Shown here: in pieces, positions 44,715-55,500 of the stretch
Position numbering within the stretch: the first letter of the stretch is position 1
Layout: every line of letters begins with the position of its first letter
Assembly (NCBI GenBank): GCA_009733775.1
Contig: WOGZ01000030.1
Span: forward strand, 62,001 to 126,000
Length of the DNA stretch: 64,000 nucleotides
From: Alectoria sarmentosa
Taxonomy: Eukaryota; Ascomycota; Lecanoromycetes; Lecanorales; Parmeliaceae
Reading direction: 5' to 3'
Notes under the pieces: generated by a model
Database searches by the model: none
What the model saw: only the letters and a program-made list of their open reading frames with translations
What the model was told of the DNA's origin: nothing
Translations under genes and position numbers: made by a program

Positions 44715-46301
44715 TCACCCCTCGATCATCCTTTCACTTCCCTTTCCCTTCTCCATAGACTTCTTCAATTCTTCGTTTTCCAATTGTTTCGCGCCTTTCC
44801 TCCCCCTCTCCAACCTTTCCACGCCCATTTCAATATTTTGAATGTGCAGACTTAGAGGAACGCTGCCTTTCCCACCCAGCAATTCCACTCCTCCGACTCG
44901 CTCCCTCAATTCCTCTAATTCCGCCCCCATTCCCTGCAACCTTACCAGTGTCCCACTTACATGAGCTATTGCATTTTGGCGATAGGTGTTCACGTGGCCC
45001 AAAAGACGTAGCTGTGAGTCGAATTTGCCTAATTTGCCGCGATTACCACCAAGCATTGTCCAGAGCTGCGACAACACCTCCGCCCTGCTCCCCTGCGCGT
45101 GAAAATTATCGCGTACTGCTATGCCATGAATGACATCAAGGCGGTCCTCGAGGTTTTGAAGGACAAGAAGTAAAGCTTGCGCTTCCATCACAAGACGATT
45201 TATCTCCTCTTCAACGACGCGTGTGTGCTGAAGGTACTGATTTAATAGAATGTCTTCCGTAAACTTGATAGGCTGGAAAGGCGCCAGCATTTTGTCATTG
45301 AAGAATGATGCTATAGCTCCACGAGATCCGTCGCGCTCGGCTATGCCATCTAACACGCGCTTCGTCCAGCGGGCAGTGGCAAGGATATTATCGACGCCTC
45401 GGCCAACATGGCTATTGAACTTTTGTAGGTCGTAGGACGCAATGCGAGCAGTCTCTATGAAGCCGTCGAACTCAAGAAGGAGTTCGTTCTTTGAGTGAAG
45501 CTGGCTATAGCGAACAACCTGGCGCAGGTCGCGAATCGATGTTTCGCCTCGCTTCATGTCCAGTGGGAGAGATACGCCCCCAGCGCTTTCTTGCAGTACC
45601 GCTTCGAATTTGTTCTGCACAGTCATGAGCTGGTCAAATTGGACGGGAGGTGGTTCCTCGCCAGCACAGTGGATTGAGACCGAGGACTGGCACATTGGCA
45701 GATTGAGGAACGAAGCGCCTGGGATACGGCACACGGGCGACAATGCGGAGTAGACGGAGCTGAAAAGCAAATTTCGTAGGAATACTATTAGTCCAACAAG
45801 GAGCCAGCCAGCGATCAGGTATGAGATTGGAGTCTTCAACGCATGCAGAGCCCCACCCAAAACATCGTAGGTCCACACGAGCATCGGGGTTACAAATCTT
45901 GTAAAATCTTCTGAGGCCTTGACGAGCTTCTCTTGTCGTCCTCGGTCCTTGGAGCGGTAAGACGTCGACGTGTCTCTGCCTTCGGGACGTTGGTCCCTCC
46001 TAGTCGCTTTACTAGATTCCCTCTCCACCCTCGGTTTCTCTTCTCCAAGCCAGGACCCACCAAAGCTGGCTTCATCTATTGAAGGCATGATGAACTCGGG
46101 TTCAGCACTGGTTCTGGCACTGATACGAGATGGTCCCTTTCGCGGGCTCTCTGCAGGCTTTGCGGTTCCCTGCCAACGTCTCATTCCATCCGCCTGCTTC
46201 GACGGAGGAGTGTGCTCATCGTCGCCATCGCTCTCAACTACCCAGGATTCGCCCAGTTGAGACTTTGGCCGATTCCGAGCAGGCGTACGCTCTTTCACCA
46301 T
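44715..46301 (-). CDS. conserved-looking membrane protein of unknown function
   Basis: Single exon, 528 aa, ATG start. I do not recognise the family. Residues 1-125 are polar and charged with many Pro/Ser/Arg, probably disordered. Around residue 155-180 is one clear membrane helix (ISYLIAGWLLVGLIVFLRNLLF), preceded by an amphipathic stretch. The 200-residue segment after it has spaced Cys (CRIP, MCQSS, HCAGEE). The rest is helical and Gln/Glu/Leu-rich with coiled-coil-like heptads (EINRLVMEAQALLLVLQNL; LQGMGAELEELRERV). A membrane-anchored protein with a coiled-coil domain, perhaps of the nuclear envelope or ER, is a guess. Divergent from the mitochondrial ThrRS gene over 362 bp. Confidence 0.75.
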   Translation of the reverse strand: MVKERTPARNRPKSQLGESWVVESDGDDEHTPPSKQADGMRRWQGTAKPAESPRKGPSRISARTSAEPEFIMPSIDEASFGGSWLGEEKPRVERESSKATRRDQRPEGRDTSTSYRSKDRGRQEKLVKASEDFTRFVTPMLVWTYDVLGGALHALKTPISYLIAGWLLVGLIVFLRNLLFSSVYSALSPVCRIPGASFLNLPMCQSSVSIHCAGEEPPPVQFDQLMTVQNKFEAVLQESAGGVSLPLDMKRGETSIRDLRQVVRYSQLHSKNELLLEFDGFIETARIASYDLQKFNSHVGRGVDNILATARWTKRVLDGIAERDGSRGAIASFFNDKMLAPFQPIKFTEDILLNQYLQHTRVVEEEINRLVMEAQALLLVLQNLEDRLDVIHGIAVRDNFHAQGSRAEVLSQLWTMLGGNRGKLGKFDSQLRLLGHVNTYRQNAIAHVSGTLVRLQGMGAELEELRERVGGVELLGGKGSVPLSLHIQNIEMGVERLERGRKGAKQLENEELKKSMEKGKGSERMIEG

Positions 46302-46663
46302 CGTAGCGGACCTCCAGATCTTGTATGTGTTGTAGAGAATTCTGGTATCGCTGCCTTGTCGAAGATAAATGTGGTGGATGTATCAGTGAAAAGGTTCCTG
46401 CGAAATGGTGTGATGGCTAGGTCACATGAACGAGAAGCGGAAGAAGGGAACATGGTAATCCAAGCAGGATAATAACATCGCGTTCCTCGCGTGTTGTTAC
46501 GACTTAATTTGAATGTGACGTGACTTTGCGCAGACGCCTGGCTTGTTGATTGGCCTTCCGTGCTTGGCGAAGCGCGCTCCAAAGCGCTTACTCAATTTTG
46601 GAAAATACTTAGATGTATTACTTATTAGCTCATTTGAAAACTTACGATTAAGGACATCAATCC
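46302..46663. promoter_or_regulatory. shared divergent promoter, unknown membrane protein / MST1
   Basis: 362 bp between divergent start codons; no specific site claimed. Confidence 0.45.
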
Positions 46664-48400
46664 ATGAGGCCTACACCGCTTTGGCGGCCTATACGCAAAT
46701 CTCAATCAGCATGGACTCCTGCCATCTCCACTAAGGGGCTGTCTTCAACAGCCCGCTGCAATTGTTCTTGCGGTGCTCCCGTATATCTCTCCGCAACGGG
46801 TCCCCTACATGCCCAACATGAACCGAAGCGTAAATCAAATCACAAAAGGGGAAGGACGGGCCATCGTCATGAGAAGGTTGAAACTCATAACCAGGAGGAT
46901 CCTGCTCCAGATCATCGTACGATTGGCACAGCGCAATCCCTCTTCACGACCCACGCCTCGAGCCCTGGCGCGCCCTTTTTCCAACCCGATGGCACCCACA
47001 TATTCAACAAACTCACAGCTTTCCTCCGTGCCCAGTATCCGGCTTTTGGCTTTCGTGAGGTGCTTACACCAACAATGTATAAGCAATCCCTTTGGGAGCA
47101 ATCCGGTCATTGGGCAAATTACAAGGACGACATGTTTACGGTGACTGGGAATTTGTCACTCAAGCCCGACACCGCACCGGTTGAGTCCTTTGATGGGCGG
47201 ATGCAGCCAAAAAACAAAGCCAGTGAAGCTGCCAAACCAGAAGAGTTTGGCCTCAAACCCATGAATTGCCCAGGCCATTGCCTACTCTTCCAAAGCCAAC
47301 GGAGAAGTTACAGAGACTTACCAATTCGCTACGCAGATTTCAGTTCCCTGCATCGAAACGAGATATCAGGAGCCCTGAGTGGACTGACTAGGGTCCGGCG
47401 ATTCCACCAAGATGACGGGCATATCTTCTGCCGGCCAAGTCAGGTCAAGGATGAAATATCAAAATCTCTGGATTTTGTGCGCTTAATATACCAGACGTTG
47501 GGTTTCAAAGACTATGCGCTTGTGCTAAGCACGAGACCAGAAAAGGATTACATAGGCACATTGGACGAATGGGATAGAGCTGAGGATCAATTGACGGAGG
47601 CTTTGAACGCCAGCGGGAATCTTTGGAGGACAAGCGCTGGAGACGGTGCCTTCTACGGTCCAAAAATCGATATTACAGTGCGGGACAGCGACGGTAAAAA
47701 TCATCAGACAGCCACTATCCAGTTAGATTTCCAGCTGCCAAAGCGATTTATGTTGGGGTACGAGGCGCCAGCACCTGATCTGGAAGCCAAGGGTGAGCCG
47801 ACTTCGGATTCCGTCTCGCGGCAAAAGATGGGTACAGTCACACCAGTGATGATCCATCGAGCTGTGCTTGGGTCTCTGGAACGGTTCATGGCTCTCTTAC
47901 TTGAGCACCATCGTGGTCAACTACCATTCTGGCTCAGTCCTCGCCAAGTCATAATCCTGACCGTCACAGACAATCTTCCCGTCATACAGTACGCGGAAAA
48001 TCTGAAGAAAACTTTCTCGAATACAGCAGGTGACGATCTGCCAAAGCAAATGCACTGCCCCACCTACATTGTCGACGTTGATGGTAGTGGTGATTCGATA
48101 TCTCAAAAGATTGTGCGGGCCAAGAAGAAAAAGTATAACATGATTTGCGTTGTTGGCGAGAGGAACTTTGCAGGCAAAAAGACGCAAGAAGAGTGGCCAA
48201 CCTTGGATGTCGACGTCAATGCTCAGCCCAATCAACGAAAGACATGGGACGCCATTGAAAAGATAAAACCAGGCTCGCAAGCTCCCGTTCAGAAAGACAG
48301 AGGCGTTGGTGCAAGTTATAGGAACATGAGTCCGGGTGTGCGGCTCAGAATGGATCAATGTAAGAAGCTGATCAGGACCCTGAGTGAGGAGTATCTGTAG
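46664..48400 (+). CDS. MST1: mitochondrial threonyl-tRNA synthetase
   Basis: Charges mitochondrial tRNA-Thr. Single exon, 578 aa from the ATG at 46664. The first 95 residues are rich in Arg, Ser and Thr and suit a mitochondrial presequence. The class II core follows: GAPFFQPDGTHIFNKL (start of the catalytic domain), EVLTPTMYKQSLWEQSGHW (motif 1), the zinc-site Cys in LKPMNCPGHC, motif 2 (FSSLHRNEISGALSGLTRVR, then FHQDDGHIFC), DFQLPKRF, and motif 3 (MIHRAVLGSLERFMALLLE). The C-terminal anticodon-binding domain is about 110 residues. There is no N-terminal editing domain, as in yeast Mst1 and unlike cytosolic ThrRS. Convergent with the oxidoreductase gene, 119 bp apart. Confidence 0.94.
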   Translation: MRPTPLWRPIRKSQSAWTPAISTKGLSSTARCNCSCGAPVYLSATGPLHAQHEPKRKSNHKRGRTGHRHEKVETHNQEDPAPDHRTIGTAQSLFTTHASSPGAPFFQPDGTHIFNKLTAFLRAQYPAFGFREVLTPTMYKQSLWEQSGHWANYKDDMFTVTGNLSLKPDTAPVESFDGRMQPKNKASEAAKPEEFGLKPMNCPGHCLLFQSQRRSYRDLPIRYADFSSLHRNEISGALSGLTRVRRFHQDDGHIFCRPSQVKDEISKSLDFVRLIYQTLGFKDYALVLSTRPEKDYIGTLDEWDRAEDQLTEALNASGNLWRTSAGDGAFYGPKIDITVRDSDGKNHQTATIQLDFQLPKRFMLGYEAPAPDLEAKGEPTSDSVSRQKMGTVTPVMIHRAVLGSLERFMALLLEHHRGQLPFWLSPRQVIILTVTDNLPVIQYAENLKKTFSNTAGDDLPKQMHCPTYIVDVDGSGDSISQKIVRAKKKKYNMICVVGERNFAGKKTQEEWPTLDVDVNAQPNQRKTWDAIEKIKPGSQAPVQKDRGVGASYRNMSPGVRLRMDQCKKLIRTLSEEYL

Positions 48401-48519
48401 TTGAGATAGCAACATCGTTTGCTCCTTCGAGGCACAGCGCAGAGAGCTTGAGCAGCATGGATTGACCAATTCCCTGGATCATGTGCTGCTATGGTTTGGG
48501 GACTATGGCCATATTCTCA

Positions 48520-49707
48520 CTAAAGCTGTTAGCATACTCAATTTCTATGGAGAGATCGCTTCAAGCTCGAACTCACCTTCATATCTTCGATTGTCAAGAC
48601 AGCCTTGCCAAAATTTTCACCCTTGAACATTCCCAACAGACCTTTGATGGCATTATCGATGCCCACGGTTACGCTCTGCTGTGCTTTGAACGTCCCTTCC
48701 GATATCCATTTGGCGACGTTCTTCTGGTGATCTGCAGCGTACTTGGGGCCCATGTTCGCGTCGCCGACAATGAACCCTTGCATTTTGAGACGCTTGCCAA
48801 CCACCGCTGCGATGTTCTTGACTCCGTATTTCTTATCCGAGTCTGATATGTTGTATTGCGAAATCATACCACAGGCAACTGTCGGAATGGTAAGTCATTC
48901 GAACGATTAGACAGAGCTTTCCAGATTGCTATACTCACTAATGCGACCAAAGTTGTTCATTGCTGCAATAGCACTATCCAACTGCTCTCCCCCAACATTC
49001 TCGAAATATATATCAACGCCGTTGGGCGCCAACCGCTCCAGTGCATCGCTAGGCTTCTCCTTCTTGTAATTGAAACCGTCGTCGAAATCGAGCTCTTTCC
49101 TTATGAAATCCAGTTTTTCGTCACTCCCCACACTGCCAATCACCTTCAATCCCTCATGCTTTGCAAGTTGCCCAACAATTTGTCCCACAGCCCCACTGGC
49201 AGCGGAGATGAAGATAGTCTCCCCCTTCTTTGGTTGCCCAATTTCGTAGAAAGATGCATATGCCGTAAGGCCAGGCATGCCGAGGGCGCCAACAAAGAGC
49301 TTGGGATCGAGATTGTACGGGTTGTCCAATTTCGTGACCTTGTGGGTTGCAAACATGTAGGTTGCAGCATCCCCGGGGATGCGTGAGTATTCTTCTGTCG
49401 GCAAAGTCCCAGTCACAATATCGCCCTCCTTGAATATCGGGTTGTTGGACCTCAGCACTTTTGACACTGCCGAATTGGTGATGGGTTTCCCCAGCGGGTA
49501 AGCCCCAGAGTAGGATGCTACCTCGGGAGGACGCATACAGCCACGCTGGTAAGGATCGAAGGAGACGTAATAGGTCTTGATTGTGAGTCCACCTTTGGGT
49601 GGTTCAGCGTCGAGATCGAACTCTCGATCCTCGATTGTCAAGTCCTTGCCTTCCACAGGCCAGTCGGTTGGGACTGACTTGAAAATGAGGCCTTTGTTCT
49701 GGACCAT
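48520..49707 (-). CDS. medium-chain NADP(H)-dependent oxidoreductase (MDR, prostaglandin-reductase type)
   Basis: Reduces activated C=C bonds in related enzymes; the substrate here is unknown. Exons 49707-48939, 48878-48577 and a 6-nt terminal coding exon 48525-48520 (Leu plus stop) give 358 aa. The last intron (51 nt, GTGAGT, CTAACAG) is the reason for the tiny exon; reading through it would instead add about ten residues. Features: VSFDPYQRGCMRPPE (no catalytic zinc ligands), GMPGLTAYASFYEIG, SAASGAVGQIVGQLAK (nucleotide-binding AxxGxxG-type loop), GVDIYFENVGGEQLD, and MISQYN after the splice. The start is the first ATG in frame; the longer frame starts at TTG. Confidence 0.92.
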
Positions 49708-51075
49708 GTTGGGCAGTGGGGCTGATGCTGGAGAGACTGAAGAATGATTGGGGAACCTTTCCTCAGGAAGGAAATGATGAGGGAAGACTTGGTCAATGAG
49801 AGAAAGCGAAGAACCGGTACACAGCAACGTATTTGTAGATTGATCAGAGCTATGTGAAAAGAGGTACCTTGTGATTGAAAACAAGACGAGATTTATAAGA
49901 ATGCTTCATAATCAGTGGGGGCTCATGCAACGTCAAGGAACATAATCTTGACGTTGCGGTTTACCGGCATCCATGAACTATGCGGCCGAATGGGGGGCAC
50001 CGTTGAGCAGAGCAGCGTCTTCGATACAACCCAAACTTGCACGGATCAGTAATCGAGTTCAGTAATCGGGTGGTCAAACTGATCTACGCATGCTCGTATG
50101 AGTTCAGAAAGGCTCGTAGGTTCACAGAGGAAGCAAGTGTTTGGAAGAGGGGTAGGATTAGCATCGCAAGTCGCTTGAATTGTACGCTAACCGCATTTGC
50201 ATGTGAATTGCAAGTCGCTCGCAACGCTGGGACAGGCAGGTTGCGTAGAGGAGTACGGAAGTAGCTATCTATTGAGGATCTTCATACGTATATTACCATG
50301 GACCTTTTTTCGGTACATGCATCACCCCTCTGAGAAGAGTGAGTAGAGTAGAGTATAGCAGTAGTATGCATTGCATCGATTGCCATATCACACTTGACCT
50401 CCTCAGAGACATTGGCGCCGAAAATGTGCAAAAGGTGTGGGGGCACTTTTTGGATGCATGTTACGAGTAAAGTTGCTGTATGTTTGAATTATTAATTCCG
50501 TAGAAAAGGAATACGACTTATTTCAATACGGTAGGTGAGATCTGTGAGGGAATTTCTTCCCAGATTAGAGTAATTACCTATGCAATTGAGGCAATTTTGC
50601 AGAAAAGAGATCCGATTGCACCATCAAATGCAGTCACGTACCGTAGCCCAAGGGTACTTACGGAGGTGGGCACCAAAAGTCCTGCACCCGCCAAGGGCTA
50701 GGGCTGCTACTAGCGCTGGTGCAGGACTTTTGGTGCCCACCTCCGTACAGGCCGTGGCATAGCTGCAAGAGGGTGGCAGACTGGCAGATGATGGCGGAAA
50801 ATGACCTCGACGAAATAAGTACTAATCGACGTATAAGGAATTGTGCGTAAATTGTGCAATTTGCCCACAACGGTGAACTGTAGGTACTAGTACCTCTACG
50901 AGTACGAGTACGAGTAGAGGGACATGCTGCAGGATCTTATCTAATCTACCTGGACGTCAGTGGTTCCGGTTAGGATCTATCATAAACCAAGGTACTAGCA
51001 CAAGTACCTTCTTGTAAAGATCAACTATCTCATACATAGGTCCTACAATCCAACGTGCCTTGACCGAGCAACGAT
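49708..51075. other. 1.4-kb intergenic with a perfect hairpin element
   Basis: Divergent flanks of the oxidoreductase and Maf genes. Holds the 89-bp hairpin at 50659-50747 (separate entry) and a small GAGTAC-rich palindrome-like stretch (50895-50925). Open frames such as 50037-50264 are not supported. Confidence 0.6.
50659..50747. mobile_element. TA-flanked perfect 30-bp inverted repeat, mini foldback element
   Basis: The arm at 50659-50688 (TACGGAGGTGGGCACCAAAA, then GTCCTGCACC) is the exact reverse complement of 50718-50747, with a 29-bp spacer. Complementarity stops at once outside the TA dinucleotides, which is what a Tc1/mariner-class terminal inverted repeat with TA target duplication looks like when nearly all internal DNA is lost. 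Perfect arms imply recent origin or active correction. It could also be a transcribed hairpin; no promoter or T-run was identified. Confidence 0.7.
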
Positions 51076-52092
51076 ATGACAGATGCAAAATATGCACCTG
51101 TAGCTGCACCTGCACCTGCCGAACCCCCACCAAGCTATGAGACTGCCGCGAAACCTGCATCCGCAAAACCACCTCCACTTTTACGGCTCCCTCTCCCCCT
51201 ACATCTTCCTCTGATAGACTCCCTTCGTAACAGAAGAGTGATTCTTGCCTCTGCGTCTCCACGGCGGAAGCAATTGCTGGCACAGGTTGTCCTCCTCCAC
51301 GTACGACTCGACTGGTGTTGATTTTGTTAGATCGGTCTCACCAAGCTCGAAATCAAACCCTCCACTTTACCCGAAAACCTCCCGAAGTCGCTCGCCCCTT
51401 TCGAATATGTTCTCCAGACCGCTATCCAAAAGGCCATGAATGTCTACTCGTCTGAGCTAAACAACACTGAACTCGGGGAGCCCACTGGTCGGTTATCTTT
51501 TCCGAGCTTTCCCTGCCTCATTCGTTCAACATTTTGAGCCGCAAGATCTGTCCCAGGAGTGAAACGCTCCCGAGACCTGTCTCACGACTCATATCCAATT
51601 ACGACAGAGACATGCTGACTCCGAAACCATCAAGTCGTCCTGGCCGCAGATACAATCGTTGTTTCTCTTTCGGGCCAAATCCTCGAGAAGCCTCGGTCCG
51701 AGGCCGATCATATTGCCATGCTTAAGATGCTTAGAAATAGTGGCTATCATAAGGTTTACACGGCAGTAGTGGCCATGACGCCATTGGCCAGTGCGCGACA
51801 TCCGGGATACGCCACAGAAAGCACGGTGGAAGAGACGACGGTAAGATTTGGACCTGATATCAGCGATGAAATGCTGTTGGCCTATGTGCGGACGAGAGAA
51901 GGAGCGGATAAGGCAGGTGGGTACGCAATACAGGGTGTTGGCGCCATTCTGGTGGAGAGGATCGAAGGGAGTTGGGACAATGTTGTGGGCTTACCGTTAA
52001 GAGCAACGCTGGGGTTAATTGAAAAAGTTTTGGGCCAAAGTGAAGAGGACGTGGATGACGAATCCGCTGGGGCCGAGGACTCGGATGAGTAA
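51076..52092 (+). CDS. Maf-family nucleoside-triphosphate pyrophosphatase
   Basis: House-cleaning enzyme that hydrolyses non-canonical or excess nucleotides (dTTP/UTP-type in relatives). Three exons: 51076-51285, 51331-51487 and 51635-52092, giving 274 aa; introns 45 and 147 nt. The N-terminal 45 residues are Pro/Ala-rich. The Maf signature RRVILASASPRRKQLL lies at the end of exon 1. Exon 2 supplies IGLTKLEIKPS and QTAIQKAMNV. Exon 3 starts in LAADTIVV (catalytic Asp region) and continues ILEKPRSEADHIAMLKMLR, VEETTVRF and GGYAIQGVGAILVERIEG. The tail is acidic (Glu/Asp-rich). All motif residues expected for the family are present. The splice phases were needed to see the gene, since no single frame spans it. 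Confidence 0.9.
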
Positions 52093-52577
52093 GGTGAAGA
52101 GCGGCTTGGTATTCAGTGGAAGAAATGGCATCGTCAAAGGAAATACTCCATGAAGGAGCGAGCCAAGAAATCATTGAGTCTGCGATGGGGAGAAGGCAGA
52201 AGGAGAGACGCAAACGTGTAGCTGAATTAGAAGGCAAGCTTGGCGTTGGGCATGTCATGATAATGTTTCAGCCAAGGAGGCAAGTACTTGTTGATCTGCA
52301 CGAATGGAAAGGAGATCCAGATTAGATCCCTCGCAGAGTAGTGTATCTTGTTCATGTTACTGCTACTCAATAAAAAAGGACACTCGGTAATAATGGATTG
52401 AGTTGGCAAACAAGAATAGTGAATACTCTTTCGAGTCAAAGCCACGGCTTGTTCAGGTTTCAAGCAGCTATCTAAGATGCACGAAGCTACGAATCATCGT
52501 CTAAGAATCTTCTCTCACGCATTCAGCAAAGTCAAGTCCATATCCGTGGCCATGCGTAACCCATGTCTCTGTCCATC
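52093..52577. other. convergent intergenic between Maf and RAD50
   Basis: A 69-codon open frame (52116-52325) follows the Maf stop with no recognisable feature, more likely 3' UTR. Nothing else seen. Confidence 0.45.
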
Positions 52578-55500
52578 TTACATGACGTCTACAATCGACT
52601 GCTTCGCAATGCAGGACTTTTGCTTGTCGTTCCTGTAAACACGATAATAGTGATCGCAGAAGTCGGGACATTTCATGAACTTTAGGAATTCCTCGTCATG
52701 AGTGATGACGATCAACTGGAAATTCGACTGGTGTCGTCGGCTCTCGATGATGTCGTGAAGCGATGTGGCGAGTGAGCGAATATTGTCCCGATCCAAGTTT
52801 GTCGTTGGCTCGTCCAGAGCAATGAGGCCGCAATTCACTCCAAAGCATTCCGCTAGCGCCAAACGAATAATGATGCTCGCCAGCACCTTTTGTCCAGCGC
52901 TGCACCGCCCTCGCATGTCCATCTCCACATCTTGTTTGATCATGCACACCCGATAGTTGTACGATCGGTTGCCTTTCGCTGCTTCGTCGTCTGACCGAAT
53001 CAGGATAGTATCCACATCTGTGCCCTGATACGTCTTCTTCCAAAGCTCTTCGATGATGCGATTTATTTCTTCCATCTTGATACCATGATACTTCATGATC
53101 GCCCTGAATGAATGTTAGCTTGAAGTCAGTCAACACTGCCGATTTGCGGAAACTCACTTGTCTAGGGCACCTCCATAACGTCCTAAGTCTTCCACAGCGG
53201 CTTTGGTCGTCTAGCAATGAGTTAGATTTTGACCTTGCACAAATTTCAGTCTTTTACTCCTACTTACCTCCACCTCGATATGAGCTTTCTTGAAGTTGTA
53301 TGCTGCATCCTTGTAATCGACATCCCATTCTTTTATCAGCCGCAGGAGCTCGTCGTCTTTCGCTTTTGAAGAACCCAGCTTGCTAGTCTTCTGCGTCTTG
53401 AACTTGTCGTGTTGGCCCTCCCAGTATCTTGACTCTTTTTTCCAGTGACACTGGTCAGCTTCGGCATTCTGTGCACTTAGCTGAGACACCTCGGTCTTGA
53501 CGTCTTGCAGTTCCCGTAGGCTTCGGCGATACTTGATGTTATCAGCGATGGTACGCTTGTTCGCGTCGTGGTTGGTCAATTCCTTTTGGATCTTGTTGAT
53601 CATTCTAGTCACGCGCGTCTTTTCCTCCTCGGCAATGTCCTTGTCTCTTTGGGCACTCTCGATCTCTCTCTGACATTGCTCTAACCTCGCAGCGCCATCC
53701 TCTCGGCTATAAGCGTCAACATTCTGGTTAGCGAGCTTGAGCTGATGGAGACTCTCTGACAGTTTCGTAGCTTCTTGCCGCAGGTCTCTCTCCTTGTCTG
53801 AACCACGCTGCTCTATGTCGTCAAATTTAGTCCTCTCCGTCTCCATCTTAGGAGCTAACTCGTCCAGCTGGGCATCGAATCGTTTGACCTGGTCGCGGCA
53901 TTCCCCATTGGATTTTTTCAGGTCTTCGATATTCTTGAAGATGTCCGCCTTTTTTTCAAGCTGGTGGTGGGCACTGGTCAGGCTGCCTTTCGCCTTGGTT
54001 AATTCCAATTCGAAAGCGTTGATTTGAGAGTGGACGCGTTCTTTTTCATCCGTGAGGTTCTTGATACTGTTCGTCTTGTCTTGAGACTTGCCGCCAAGCA
54101 CTCGGATCTGTTCTTGAATCTCATCTAGCGTACGAGAGATTACGATATCCTTTTGCTCCGCTGTAAGCTCTTGAACGCGTCCAGAGTATTTGGTCAGATC
54201 TCGGGCGTAATCGCTGATGCTCTTGACCGAACTTGCAAGTGACTCTAAAACTCTTCTAGCCTCTACCCGGTCCTCCACAATCTTGTCATGCTCCTCGTTC
54301 TCGCGAAGAATGTTCTCTCGCTCCAGTCCTAGTTTTTTCTCATCGGCTATAAGTTTCGGCAGGTCTTCTTGCGAAAGTTGTACCCAGGTATCATAGCTCG
54401 AGCCAGCATCTTTGGTATTCCGCAAGTCATCTTCAAGGACTCTCAATTCCTCACCTATCTGGGTCATAGTTTGCTTGGCTATTTTTTTTTCCAACCTGGA
54501 AATGAAGTCCGTCTGCTCTTTGGCTTGAAAATTCCGCAAGCATAGTTTGCATTTGTTCTCCTTGTGAGCTAACGCAATGCCGTCCGTAAAGTAACTGCGT
54601 TCATTATCGTAATTGTCAATATCTGCTTTGAGCGTGTCCCGGTCCTTCTGAATTGCCAAGAGCGTTTTAGGGTAGTCCTCAGGCTCACCTTCAACGTTAT
54701 CGCTGAGTTTCTTGACGCAGATAGCCATTTTTTTTTCGCCTTTGCTTCTGTCCGACCGCGCGCTACTGAGGTTGTCATCAAGTTGCTTTAGGCGGTGAGA
54801 TACCCCTTCCCATTCTCGCTCGGCCTCTCTCACCAGGCGAGATCTCTGATCATTGACTTTTCGGAAGTCGGCCTCGAGACTTGATGGCTGCCAACCGTGC
54901 CCCAGGATGACTTCCAGTCTCTCGCCGTAAACATCTCTCATCTTCTGGAGATTCCTTTGGCAATCTGCAGCCTCTTTCTTCGCAATGTTCAACTCCGCCC
55001 GATCTTCTGCTTGCTTGGACACTTGAACGACATCGTCTTGCAATTGCGCGATCTCATCCACCAATTTCCTCAATTGGCTTTTGTTTTCCTGCAAGTTACT
55101 GTCCCACGAGCCCTTCTTCGAGTCATCTCTTGATTTGCTGAGTCGGATTTCGAGATCTTTGATTTTATCTTCAAGTATTGCCTTTCCACCTTCATCAGTC
55201 TGGATTTTGTTTAGATCTGACTGGAGAGATCCAATCTTGCGGTCATTAGCAGCAGACTGCTGTTTAGCAAACTTTTTGTGTTCATTTAGAGCTGACTGCT
55301 GTCTATCGAGCTGAGTGAGAACATCCTGTGCCTTTTCTTTTTCGCGGTTCTTGTCCGTGCGTGCTTTCTCCACCACGGCAATCTGATCCCTCGACAATTT
55401 CGATATCTTCTCCATGTACTCGTTGATTTGCATATCGTCAAGATCGTTTTCGTATCCTCGGATTTTGTGATCCCTTGAAGTTTTTTGGATCATGAGCTTG

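Noticed and set aside
46773..47144. 123-codon frame overlapping MST1
   Set aside because: Lies in another frame of a clear ThrRS coding sequence.
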